Source: Spirodela intermedia (lineage: Eukaryota; Streptophyta; Magnoliopsida; Alismatales; Araceae). Taken from it: a DNA stretch of 64,000 nucleotides. Position numbers and translations under genes: made by a program. The stretch covers positions 2,646,892 to 2,710,891 of the forward strand of contig LR746265.1 in NCBI GenBank assembly GCA_902729315.2, read 5' to 3'. Below the pieces are notes generated by a model. It was not told where the DNA came from and searched no databases. It worked only from the letters and a program-made list of their open reading frames with translations. Shown piece by piece: positions 47,501 through 58,927 of this stretch (position 1 is its first letter; every line of letters starts with the position of its first letter).

Positions 47501-50168
47501 CCTTCGTGATTTAAATCATGCACTTACTTTGCTACTCATTTTGCCTTCACTGGTGTTTTCACTTTTCCTCTTAAGTCTTATCTGTCTGACCGCATCATTC
47601 CTCGTATTTCTTATCGTGGGATGTGGATGGCAAATACCAATTCATGAATTTGCGTAAAAAATGTAGTGAATTTTATTGCAACAAGTGGACTTCATCTTGC
47701 TTTTCATTGTTCTAATACTATGTATTTTTTAACTACATATATGGATTGCTATACGGTGACAACCACGTCAAACGCAATATACTGTGTAGAGTTTAAGTTT
47801 CTTTAAGTTTACATGTGGATTTTAGAGACAATTGCAATACAAATTCAAGTGTTGAGCAATATTCGATTCGTAGTTCTATCCATGAACAGTGTAATGGGCT
47901 GATTTGAACCAAATCAGCAATACCTTGTCTAGTTTGAGGAGATGATGAAATTAAGGTAAGCTTTGTATAAATGCGTCTATGTGAGAGATTATTACCCCCT
48001 TTTGATTACAAATGATTGGATTTTAATTTTAATTATTCTTGAATAGTTTTTATGAAAACATTGTTGGTCCCTAGATTGTATTTGAACATGAGAGCTATTG
48101 TATGCCAACCTTGGATTCACCTCTTAAGAAATTTACATATTTTGCCTGAATTTAACGACATTTGATCTATCATGTAATGGGTCGTTTTTCCAGGGAAAAA
48201 ACGCTCATTTATATGTTTTTTTATATCGTTTCAGGCTACATGTCTGTTGCTGTGAACTGTCTAGCTAATACATCAATTGGCATGTTGTACACTTTTTTAT
48301 CTGACGACTTCAAACCGTCTGGCATTGTTTTCCAGAAGGCATACTTGAAGGTTTACGACTGGCAGTTCCTATGCTGCCTCGAGCTTTGGACCGGAGTAGT
48401 TTGTGCCTACAGTTCAGACCCTGATTTCCGACTTCTGGCATACCCACTGACTCAAATAATCTTTGGGGTGGCGCGTTTAGTGCCCACTGCACGCTATTTC
48501 CCAATTCGACTGCGCTGTGCAAGAATGCTGAACCGGATCTCTGCTTCCACTGGTAGCTTTATTCCAGTCTCCCTTCTCCTACTCGACATGTTGGAAATGA
48601 AAGAACTGAACAACCCCCCTGTCGGAGGAGTTGGTAAAGCAGTAGATTTGTTTACAAGGAAGCTGGTAGGGTCATCTTTAATCTGCTCTCGTTTTGTTTC
48701 CTTCGATCTGTTTTTGTGAGCTTATAAAAGGCCACGTACTCAAGGTCTGGAAATGGCGGACATGTGATAGGTTGGAAAGCCGACACTGAAGACCCGGGGT
48801 TTCCAGGAGGCATGTGTGCATGCTGTGATCGAGCAGCTGGCGGAGCATCTCGCGCTATGGAGCTACTCTATATCATTTTTTGAGCTGTCCTTTGTCCTCA
48901 TTGTTCGCTTGCGGAGCTACTGCAAAACCACAAATAATGATAGATTCCGGAAGGATGTAAGGGAGCTCATCCGCCAGGTATAATAACACCGTCTCGAACA
49001 CATAGCCGTCACTTCAAGCTTTGCCCGGCTGCTAAGACTCAGATTTCTTTCGCAGGTGGAGGCCAGTGTAGAGTTTGCAAATGCTAAGCGTGGAAGCTCG
49101 GAGTTATCACCCAACAGCCCTTCTGTAGAATCTTTTCTTCAGGTTCGTTTCACTAGTGCTGTTTAATTTATTTTTCTGGTCTCGATTCTGCACCGCACCC
49201 CCGTTAAAGGGAATGGGAACAGATCATAAGAAAAGCCTATTAAACAGAAGCTGGCTCTTGTCCATAGGCTGAAAAGGAAGCTGGCATCAGCCCGTTGTCC
49301 CAGTTTGTTGCAGAGCTTCGTCTGAGGGCCCAACAGAGGAGTGATTCTCTGGCAAAATCGAGGTCCGTCTATTGTTACTTGATGGCATAATTACCTGGAT
49401 ATTGTCTGAAACCTTGTTGGTATCGATTAACTGCACCCGAGTAGTGGCTCACTCACCCCTTCTGGGGCTCTTCCTGAATTTTATAATTAATTATCTTATT
49501 TATGTTCCATGGAATATGCCACTGTGGGGATTTTAATTTATTGGTCTTATTCAGTGTTCTTCATGAGTTTTGGCCCCCCAGTGTCTGATCTCCCTATGCC
49601 TTGATTTTCAGTGTGCTTGTGGGTGCAAAATCTGCAATATTTAGGCGCAAGGTGTCTGGCGGCGATGGAGATGACGATGACGATGACGATGCAACCGACG
49701 AGGATTCAGCCGATGAAGCTGGCGCCGAAGTCTTCAGCTCTTCTTGGTTGCCCAGCCCAAGGTACTGACTGACTGACTGACTGACTGACTCATTCCCTTC
49801 TTCTCCGCCATCCTCCCCTCCTCTTCTTTTTCTACCTTATTCAGATCAAGCTTTTGGTTTGCAGTGCGGGCCTGGCGAAGTCTCAGAAGCCGAAGCAGCA
49901 GCAGCAGCAGCAGGCGAGGAAGAAGAGTAGCAGGGTTTCTGGAGTCGCTCTGGAGGACGACGTGGTGGAAGATCTGATCCTGAGCTCCGACGACGACGAG
50001 GCTCCTGAAGGGGACTTGCTATCCGAAGATGAGGATCGTGAGCCTGACGATCCTGACATCGAAATGCCCAGCAAGAAGAGAAAGAGGCCATCTGCTCCAT
50101 ATCCGAGCAAGGGCAAGGGCGGACCCCGTTCCAAGAAGATGAACAGAAGGAAAAGTCAAAAGGTTTGA
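44572..50168 (+). CDS. NOC2: Noc2-family nucleolar complex protein (NOC2/REBELOTE-like), N-terminal exon not located
   Basis: Noc2 proteins pair with Noc1 or Noc3 to mature and export 60S pre-ribosomes; plants have NOC2 and its paralogue REBELOTE. Exons found: 44572-44663, 45250-45321, 45409-45447, 45536-46048, 46164-46544, 48336-48665, 48771-48977, 49056-49142, 49268-49362, 49612-49761, 49865-50168, all in phase, about 755 residues. Core family stretches include [56 protein letters not shown] and [20 protein letters not shown]. The tail is acidic (Asp run near 49670-49690), then Gln-rich, then basic ([17 protein letters not shown]), suiting a nucleolar protein. The exon at 44572 enters in phase 1, so at least one upstream coding exon is needed. 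I did not find it, and no start codon is assigned. Intron 5 (46545-48335) is 1.8 kb and featureless. Confidence 0.9.
49763..49790. repeat. ACTG tandem repeat at a Noc2 donor site
   Basis: About seven copies of ACTG begin 1-2 nt inside the intron that starts at 49762, so the 5' splice site is built into the repeat. Confidence 0.9.
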
Positions 50169-50681
50169 CCCACACCCACTTGTGAAAGAAAGTCAAAACC
50201 CATGGTTACGATACCCAGTTGAAATGGCAGCAGTCCAATTTTGTAGGATGCTTCGTAGCATATTTCTTAAGAATATATGTATCACTTTCTTGATTTCTCC
50301 CGGGTGGAGATGCTCACGTGGGCAGCTCACCGCCGTCAATCTGGCGTCGCCAATGGGAACACATGGCCTCTTGGTCTATTCTTACCCTCTTATCCTCTCC
50401 GCCGTTGGGGAAGCTTTCCACACGCCGATGAGGACGACGTCATCTTCGCTCCTAGTCAGGTGGAGCAACTCGCGCCTCTCGTTTGCTGGCTTCTCCCCTC
50501 GGCCCTTATCCGTCCCGCCGAATCTCGCCCACTCCTTTCTTAAATACCTGTCTCCCCGTCTCCCCCTTCATCAACACTCAAGACCCGCCGCCGCCGCCAA
50601 CCCCCGGCAGGCGCTTGAGACAGGCGACTGTAATTGGAAGACGGGAGGAGTTTAATCTGGTGGGTAGAGAGAGAGAAAAAA
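50169..50681 (+). promoter_or_regulatory. FTR variable subunit promoter and leader
   Basis: A perfect G-box CACGTG lies at 50315-50320, about 360 bp before the ATG. A weak TATA-like TAAATAC lies at about 50541-50547, giving a leader of roughly 100 nt. A light-responsive role fits a chloroplast redox gene but is inferred. The left end also holds the Noc2 3' UTR. Confidence 0.45.
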
Positions 50682-51176
50682 ATGCAGACGGCGACCGCTA
50701 CACCTACGGCGGTGAGTTCCTCCCTCCTCGCGCAGCGCCGCCATGGCGCGCCGCCGCTGTTGGCTCCGGCAAAGGCGCTCTACAGGGGGACGACATTGAC
50801 GAGGAGGCCCGCTACGGGGAGGGTCTTCTGCGAGGCGGCGGTGACCACCGCCGACGTCTCCTCCTCCGGGGCCACGGCGGCGGCGCCGGAGGGGCTCGAC
50901 GGCGACGCGCTGGCGGCGTCCAAGGTCGGTTCCAGGGTCCGTGTGAAGGCGGCGGTGAAGGTGTACCATGTCCCGAAGGTCCCTGAGATCGAGCTCGAAG
51001 GTATGGAAGGGGTGATCAAGCAGTACGTGGGGCTGTGGAAGGGCAAGTCCATCTCCGCCAATCTCCCCTTCAAGGTCGAGTTCGTGCTCCCCGACGGGGT
51101 CGAGGGCCGGCCGGGGCCTCTCAAGTTCGTCGCCCATCTCAGGGAGGACGAGTTCGAGTACCTTTCCCAGGGTTGA
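50682..51176 (+). CDS. FTRV: Ferredoxin-thioredoxin reductase, variable (alpha) subunit, plastid
   Basis: Structural partner of the catalytic FTR subunit. The heterodimer passes electrons from ferredoxin to thioredoxins in the chloroplast stroma and so switches Calvin-cycle enzymes with light. The intronless frame encodes 164 residues. The first 55-60 are rich in Ala, Ser, Thr and Arg with few acids, as expected for a transit peptide. The mature part has the family's SH3-like barrel signature: VGSRVRVKAAVKVYHVPKVP, then GMEGVIKQYVGLWKGK, ISANLPFKVEF and FVAHLREDEFEYL. No iron-sulfur cysteines are expected, since those belong to the other subunit. The ATG at 50682 sits after a purine-rich leader and starts the only plausible transit peptide. 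GC content is very high compared with the flanking spacer. Confidence 0.95.
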   Translation: MQTATATPTAVSSSLLAQRRHGAPPLLAPAKALYRGTTLTRRPATGRVFCEAAVTTADVSSSGATAAAPEGLDGDALAASKVGSRVRVKAAVKVYHVPKVPEIELEGMEGVIKQYVGLWKGKSISANLPFKVEFVLPDGVEGRPGPLKFVAHLREDEFEYLSQG

Positions 51177-51770
51177 GCGGCCGCCGGAGAAGGAGCGAGC
51201 TCTTCATCTGCATCCATGGCGCAGAGAGGGAGGTGCGATGGTGGTTCTCTCCGTCAGTATCCTCCTCTTTTTTCTGGGCATTTCCGTGGCCAATGTAAAA
51301 GCATCTCCTCTGTAAAATACGTATAATTTCACATCAAACATGGAACTTTGGGAAGCGAGATGGATGTAATGGTCACGCCAGAATCGACGAACTCCATCGC
51401 CGTCCTCCGTTTCTTCCTCTTCTTCTTCTGCATCCTCTTATGTGCTTATCCGATGGACAGCAACTAGAACAGGAACATGAGGGTGATGATTCTCGCAGAG
51501 AGGGAGCTTCCTCGTCGATCGGGGCTCTTTTCCTGGTTCCTTATTTCTCGGGGGGAATCCCAAAGCTTGTTCAGGATCTCAGTGGCGTGACGAATTCATC
51601 GTAGGAAGACCAAAGCATTCGTTCCGAGTTCACCACGCGGGGTGGCCAGTGACTCGGCGGCGAGGCGCCAAAATTTGAGCGTTAGGAGGAGGGAAACCTC
51701 TGATCAAAATCCATAATCGTCTGGGAAGGAGAGGGGAGACATTGGCGGAGGGCAAGGGTGGAGAAGGGAG
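51177..51770. other. Spacer between FTRV and HUS1
   Basis: Holds the FTRV 3' UTR and the HUS1 promoter/leader. There is a TTC-rich patch at about 51411-51430. No other gene or clear core-promoter motif is visible. Confidence 0.5.
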
Positions 51771-53346
51771 ATGAAGTTCAAAGCATCCCTCACCCACGAC
51801 GGCGTCAACCTGCTCGACAGGCGTAAGCAATCCCTCCTCCCCCCCCCCCCCCCGCCATCTCCCCCCTTCCCGCGTCGCTCTTCTCTCTACTCTGGCATTT
51901 CGCCTGATGGGACTGCCGGAGGATCAGGTTTCATGCCGGCGCTGGACAAGGTGGGAAGGATCTGCCATGTGTACCTGACGCGAGATCACGCCATGTTCCT
52001 CCACAACCTCCTCAATGGCGACGGTGTGCAGTGCGTGGCCCAGTTCGACAAGGACCTCCTCTTCCTCGACTACCGCATCTCCAGCAAGAACGAAGACCGC
52101 ATCGCCTTCTCCCTCGACCTCGCCCTCCTCCACCGAGCCCTCCGCAGCGCCCTCTCCATACTCCAGAGGCAGGGGGGCTGTGATCCCCGGGACAGCGTTG
52201 GTTCTCCCCTCCAGATCCAGATCAAGCTTCTGAAGAAGATCCCTGCGGGTTCACAGCAACCAACCCCCTTTCTCTCCTTCGAGACCAAGGTCACTCCCTC
52301 GTCCTGGCTGCGTTGATCTCTTCGGATTTTCGTCGGCAGCTATTGAAAATTTGGTGAAAATCAACGGAGGCTCAGTTCTTTCCCATCTTAGAATTCCATC
52401 AACAACAGCAGAGCTAACGAATTCTTCTCAGGGCCACAAGTCGGCGGTCATACACGACGTCCCCATATCCAGACCCCTCTCCAGAGATGATGTTATGGAG
52501 CTCCAGGCCGCTCTCGACATGGCCCAGCAGCTTCCCCAGGTGTATCCTCGTTCCTCTGCTCACTGCTTCGGTTGCAGAAGTTCTTCGATTGATCTCTTTG
52601 TCAATACCCCGTCCACAGACTCTGGTTCAGGTTCCCGATCTAGCCCAGCTTCAGAACCTGGTGGAGCGTCTCAAGAATGTCGGTGACTTGCTGAGCGTCT
52701 CCATCACCCAGTACGGGGACCTCCACCTACAGGTTTCCACTGGTTTGGTCACGATGGGTTCAGAGTTCCGTAGGCTTCGAGTGCTAGGAGACCGAGGTAT
52801 TGTTCAAGAAATAACATCTCGCTCTATCTTCCCCTAGCTGTCGTCTCCCTCACCTGCGCCTTGGTCTCTCGTGCCTCTCTCCCTTCTTGCTCTCAGCCGA
52901 TGCTCCTCAAGGAAATCAAAATTTGACAGCAGCATCACGAACAAGACTGGCAATTGAACGTGGGGAAGCTCAGTCCGTGGTCTGTACTCTGCTCTTTTCT
53001 CCCTCTGCCATTCTTCCATCGTCATTATGTAACCGGTATGTGCTTGCTCATGGGCAGCAAGTGAGCATGAAGCACTTGTCGAAGAGCCTTCAGTGTCATT
53101 CTGCAAAGCCCGACTGTGCCTACTATGGTATCATCTTCACAAAACGCATGCCACTTCTGGGACTGCCCACAATTTAACCTTTTGACCTGAATTCTTTCAA
53201 AAAATAATTTGGGTTTTTCAGGGATTGCTCCTCAAGGTGCATGTTTGACTGTGATATATCAGTTCTTCCAGCCAGGCACACGACAGATGGATAAATCAAT
53301 CAGCTTACACTGCAGACTTCCCGTCCTCGAACCAGACTATGCTTAA
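51771..53346 (+). CDS. HUS1: HUS1 checkpoint clamp subunit (9-1-1 complex)
   Basis: With RAD9 and RAD1 it forms the PCNA-like 9-1-1 ring that is loaded at damaged DNA and signals to ATR. Exons: 51771-51822, 51928-52289, 52432-52539, 52619-52796, 52897-52979, 53058-53127, 53222-53346; all phases agree, giving 325 residues, a usual length for plant HUS1. The N terminus MKFKASLTHDGVNLLDR and the following FMPALDKVGRICHVYLT match the family start. Other conserved stretches are NEDRIAFSLDLALLHRAL, HDVPISRPLSRDDVMELQ, VKHLSKSLQC-type sequence (here MKHLSKSLQCHSAKPDC) and the C-terminal KSISLHCRLPVLE. Intron 1 (105 nt) is in frame and stop-free, so retention would insert 35 Pro/Ser-rich residues after DR. 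I spliced it because R-FMPALDK continuity is conserved. Intron 1 includes a run of about 15 C at 51839. Confidence 0.94.
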
Positions 53347-56300
53347 TCGGGTGCCGTTCAGCAGTATGTGGGAAGTGGGGTTCCTTAATTTTTACTTGAA
53401 TTTGGTCAGGATGCTTAATCTTTTCCATTTACTGGAGTCAAAAGAATTAGCATAATGCGCAGAAGGCGCCACATTTTATATTTTTCAGGTATTTTATGGT
53501 CCAAAATATCATATAATGGATGAAATCTGTCTTTTGAGGTGCGGTGCAGCTCCGGGGAGCTGTTTCTGCAGTGTGATCTCTCTCATACTGCATGGATCAG
53601 AGCTGCTCGGTGGCCAAGACAGTGTGAAAGGAGTATAATAATATCTGGTGTAGAGCAGTCACTTCTTCTATTTTATCATTGGTGGCGCCCGTATCTGCTG
53701 CCAAGACGCCAATCCCCATTCTTTCTTTCTAATTCTCTCTCTTACACATGAGAAATATGGGGTATATTTGTTGTCGTTTCTCTAAGTTTTCTTTGAATGG
53801 TTCAGTGAATATGATTGGCAAAATGTGATGTGGATGGCTGTGAAAATCACCCAAACAGAGGTTGAGATGGATGTCACTGTTCTGATCGTGATGTGTCAAG
53901 TTATTTAGATAGTTTGAGTATGTTGTGCACGCATTTGATGGAGTTCATCTTCATGTTGATATAATATTTTATATTGCACATTCATTCAAAACATAGTATA
54001 AGAAGTAACAAAAAAAAAAAAGCAACCACTTGCCGTGCATTTTGTTCATCTTTACTTATTATGGTGATATTTTGTATTTGTTATTTTACCAGATTTATAT
54101 ATAATATTTTTATAATCATAAACATAACAGATGATGCTCTAAAAATATTTAAATTTATTTCTAAAATATTATTTTATATGGACACATACTTCATCTTTTT
54201 TCCACGGGCGTGATAAATACTTTATATTTTAAATTTTTAAAGAAGAGTATCCAAAATTAAACTTACCCTAAACACCTTTTCTCATTTATCATCATCTATA
54301 TCGGCGACTTGAATTCAAAGATCCAAATCATCAAACCTTTTTTGACTTACTTCTATTTAAAAATGTCCTTCTGTTCTAAAATTTTCTGTGACCCACATCT
54401 TGTTTGACTATCTGGAAAATCAGGTCTGCTGAACTATGGGTCTGAAAAAGTCAATTGGTTGTTCACCTTTTTTTTTTTTTTTTTTTTTTTTTAAGTCCTG
54501 CTTGGGTTGTTGGGTCCCCATCCCTATTCATTTTTGTGAAGATTATTTCTAATTGTCTTCGGATTGAGCCACCTAAATTTAAAATGTGATGTTTATTTTC
54601 TTAAATTCAAAAATCTAGTGACGGGCAGCATTTCTATATTATGATCACCTCAAATGAAGGAGCTAGCAGCGGTGAATTTCTTCTGCTTTCAGGTTACTAA
54701 TCTAGACTTGGGATTCACATAGCCACTACTCCTGCAATCCATAAAGCTCAATTTCGTGTGTCCTTGTGGTGTGTGTGTGCTTGGAATTATCAAGATTATT
54801 ACTGTTTTGCTCCCTTCTATCATCATTTCTGCTTACATTTCCCCAACTCCTTCGAGTGATTTGCCAGAAGTTCATGTTAAGATCCTTCTTGCAGGACTCC
54901 TGACCATTGCCCACAAGGTTAATCCCACTTCTGGGATATTCCTCCATGCCTTCTCATAAAACTTTTCTCTCCCATTTTCACCCTTTTATACTCACTGCAC
55001 GATCCTATTGACTATGAATGGCACTTGCAAAGTCAAATTACCTGCAACAGCCAAGTCCTAGCCACCTGTTTTAATGCACGGATCCTTTCACAAACTTGAA
55101 AACAGGTGAATCGAGGTTTCATGCTGTTCAATAAATTAATTTTATATAATTTGAAATTCTCATTTTCTGTCATCTACTGATCCTTCTCCTCTCTCGAAAA
55201 GGGTGTTTTTAGTCCCAGCAAATCTAGCTACATTACTTGAATATCCAATCAAAAACAGTGGACCATTCAGATATCACCAGATAGATATCCATGCTGACGT
55301 TAGTTGAGCATTAAATTGTTATCAGGTGAACCGCACTATTTTCCTTGTATTGGTTTTTTTTTTTTTACTTGGTTTGCATATTTTCATCCACATGGTTTCT
55401 GATATACCACTTTGGGCAATTTATTCTCATCCACATGATTTTTTTAAAATTGTGCTGATGAATGACTCCATGCGGGTATGCACAGTTAATCTTGGTAACG
55501 ATTGGTCTAATTCAGATATCATCGGATTGATCCAGATGAGAATTGCTCCGGCCTGCACTGAAGAACAAGGTTGGGCGCCATTAGTTCCTACCATTAGTGA
55601 AGGGGAGGCATATGTATCCCACCATCAGTTGTTCCTAATGAAAATCAGATTTCTGAAAGTCTTTACAAAGTTTTTTCATGCAGAAAAGCCAACATATTTG
55701 TCACTTGTTTGCGGGGGAAACCAGAAATAGATTTTCAGCGTCTCCTTCCTGGAGAATTTATGAATAATCTGGAAAAAAAATTAATATATGCAGCAAAAGG
55801 CGTGTACAATATCCTCTGTGGATCTCTGCCGATGTTTTCACAAGCAGAGTGCTATTTTTAGTGGTCAATGCATCGAATCATGCCGTTCTCGGGTGATTCA
55901 TCGCTTATTACGCTCTATCATGAAAGCAGCCATTTTTAATACAACATACACAAATCATTGGCATATATATATATTTGTATATGTATGTGAAAGGGGCAGA
56001 TTCCGGTGAAGGGAAATTATCGGACGGCGACGCGGCGGGCCCACCAGCGGCAGCCATAGGGGGCGGAGGCTCCGAGCCAAAACCTACCTTTCCGCCATTC
56101 ACCGGCGGCGCCGCAGCCGCCCCTAAACGCGGGCCCACTCCCTTCTTGAAAGGACGACGACGACGGTGGCGGACTTCCCGTGGACGCTCGCCCTGGCCGG
56201 CTGGCGCCCCGTCGCGGTCGTGAGCGCATTTGCTATCCGCCGCCGCCTTGTCATTACTCCATGCACGGCCGCGGGGAAGAAGAAGACATCCTACGCGATG

Positions 56301-57734
56301 GATCAGCCAACGGGTTCAACAAATGTAGGGGAAAAATCGCACCCCCATTGCTGGATTTTCTCCTGAAACATTTTCACTGTTGAGATCATGGGGTTGGCCC
56401 TCTTTCGGGCAAAATCGGGAGGAGACCCTGAGGCGGTCACGAGGCCATTACTCATGTGGGAGAGAGCGGCCATGGAGATCTCGGTTGGTGGTCCGTCCAT
56501 TTGCATGCTTTGGTTTCTTATCACCGACAGAGAAACCCATTTGGCTACGAGAGAGACAGAGAGAGAGAAGGGGGGGATGGGCGCTCTAGTATTGGATTCG
56601 TTCAGCTTCCGCCTGGTCCTTGTGAAGTCCACGAAGGGACAAGGGGGAGAGGGTGAGCGGCGATTGGGACGCGGCAACCACACCACCGACCACAATTCCC
56701 GATATGATTAATATTATTTTTAACTGTAAGTTACGGTTTATATTAAATTTAAGCTATAGGTTAAATAATACCCATCTTTGTGATTTGGGAAGCTCATCAA
56801 CTGCCGGCATTGATCATTTTCTATTATTATTATTTAAATAGAATTATTGGCATCCAAGAACCCATCTCCCCCTGTAAGTAACCTCTTCCGTCCAAAGGCG
56901 AACGCGGGAAAATAAAACACCCCCCTTTCCCTTGTTTCGACAGCATCAGACGGGGTTGGAGAGAGAGAGAGAGAGAGAGAAGGACGGAGGAGGGGGGGGG
57001 GCAGGGGTTGAAAAAATAAAGAGAAGGCGGGTAGTTAGAGTTTTTTGAACCGGTGAGCTCCTGGGCATCGTCTCCAGCCCTCTTCTTCTCTTTAAGGCTC
57101 GAGGGTTTGTCCTCGGTGGCTCTCTGACTTCGATGGTCTTCTGACTTTTTAGCCCTCAGATTTGTACGTCGGGGTCGGAATAATTAAAGGGGAGATTGGG
57201 AGGGAAATACAGAGGGGGGTCTCCTGCTTCATTCTTGTTCCTGCACGCCGTCTCCCCTCCTCCCCCCCCCCCCTTTTCTGCTCTTCCGTGAGATCAGTTG
57301 GGTCTTCTCCGCGGAAGCGTACCCTTCTTCGCCGTTCCTATGGGTTATTTTCTTTTTCTCTCGTATTAGTGTATTTGAAACGGGTTCTCCAGCGGGCCAC
57401 GGCTGCGTTGGGAGGTGGGCGGTGGGTAGACAAAGACGAGGCGCTTGCCCGGTGGGAGAAGGTATTGCCGCTGTCAACGGTAGCGCACGGCGGATGGAGG
57501 CGATGAGGCGGCAACGCTGTTCGGAGCCAGCAGATCTGTTCTTGGCTGTTGTTCACGCCTGAGGAGGAGACAATGAGGCATTTCGCGGCCTTCGGATCTG
57601 CTGCGGTAAGCCGGAGTTTGATCTAAGATGAGAGTGCCGGCGTTCCGGTCAGAGATAGGGTTTTGCCGCGTGAATGAGAGCAAGAAGATTGAGACAGAGG
57701 ATCGCGACGTGCCTTATTGTTGCCCGCCCTCCTC
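53347..57734. other. Long spacer between HUS1 and KTN80
   Basis: 4.4 kb, mostly AT-rich. It contains an A run (about 54010), a T run of about 23 (54471-54493), an isolated GC-rich island (56015-56230) with an anonymous frame, an AG microsatellite (about 56960-56980), and G and C runs near 56993 and 57265. The last 700 bp, pyrimidine-rich and GC-richer, is probably promoter plus 5' UTR of KTN80. No gene is supported. Confidence 0.55.
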
Positions 57735-58876
57735 ATGACGACTACCAAGCGGGCTTACAAGCTACGTATCCTTTGAAGTTCGCTTTCTGATCTTTCCCCG
57801 CCCGGGCTATTTTGAAGTTGTGAATGCCTGAATGAGGAGAAGCATGAATCGCACTCCACCCTCCTCTCTCATATGAAAAAATGGAACTATAGTCCCATTT
57901 TAGATGCATTCGCGTCAACAAACCTCGAGCTTTTTTTTTTGTCTCATTGACGTACAATAATGGAGTCTTATTGAATTCGATTTGCGACTTACTTCTTTAT
58001 CCGGAACGATGGTCTTCCCTGTTGTTGCTTTTGGCATCAACGAGTAGGCATCACTTTCTGGGGCCATTGGAGTTAAATGTCTGTCTGCCCTTGACTAACT
58101 GTGGAACCAGAGGAATTTGTAGCTCACGCTTCTAGTGTCAACTGTCTGAAGATTGGAAGGAAGACATCGAGGGTTCTTGTCACTGGAGGGGAAGATCATA
58201 AGGTTAATCTCTGGGCTATCGGAAAGCCCAATGCCATATTGGTTAGTAATCCCACTTCTCAAAAATTCATTATCTCTGAGTATTTGCCTTTCCTGAATCA
58301 GAGTTTGAGATTTTTTATGAATTTTGTGGTTTCTGTTGTGAAAGAATATTTTTAGACTTATTTTGTTTGGGATTTACAGAGCCTTTCAGGTCATACAAGT
58401 GCCATTGAGTCAGTGAGTTTTGACTCTTCTGAAGTATTGGTTGCTGCTGGGGCAGCAAGTGGCACAATAAAGCTGTGGGACTTAGAAGAGGCAAAGAGTA
58501 CTAACTACATTTGCCAACACTTCATTTTCCTCTTACACAATAGAAAACAGATGGTTGATTCTTGACAAGGCTATTGCGTTTTTTGTTTCTTTATGATTGC
58601 AGTTGTCCGCACTCTTACAGGGCACAGATCAAATTGCATATCAGTTGATTTTCATCCTTTTGGGGAGTTCTTTGCTTCTGGCTCCCTGGACACAAATCTT
58701 AAGATATGGGATATCAGAAGGAAGGGGTGCATTCACACCTATAAAGGCCATACGAGAGGCGTTAATGCCATCAGGTTTACACCAGATGGTCGCTGGGTTG
58801 TCTCAGGTGGGGAGGACAATGTCGTGAAGGTATGTCCTCGTACCGCCTATTCTTGTTTCTATGATGAACCTTTTTG

Positions 58877-58927
<51 letters not shown>

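Noticed and set aside
50483-51298. Frames overlapping FTRV in other phases and on the minus strand
   Set aside because: Shadows of the FTRV coding sequence, which alone shows family conservation.
55326-55730. 134-codon plus-strand frame
   Set aside because: AT-rich, no domain, no splice context; a chance frame.
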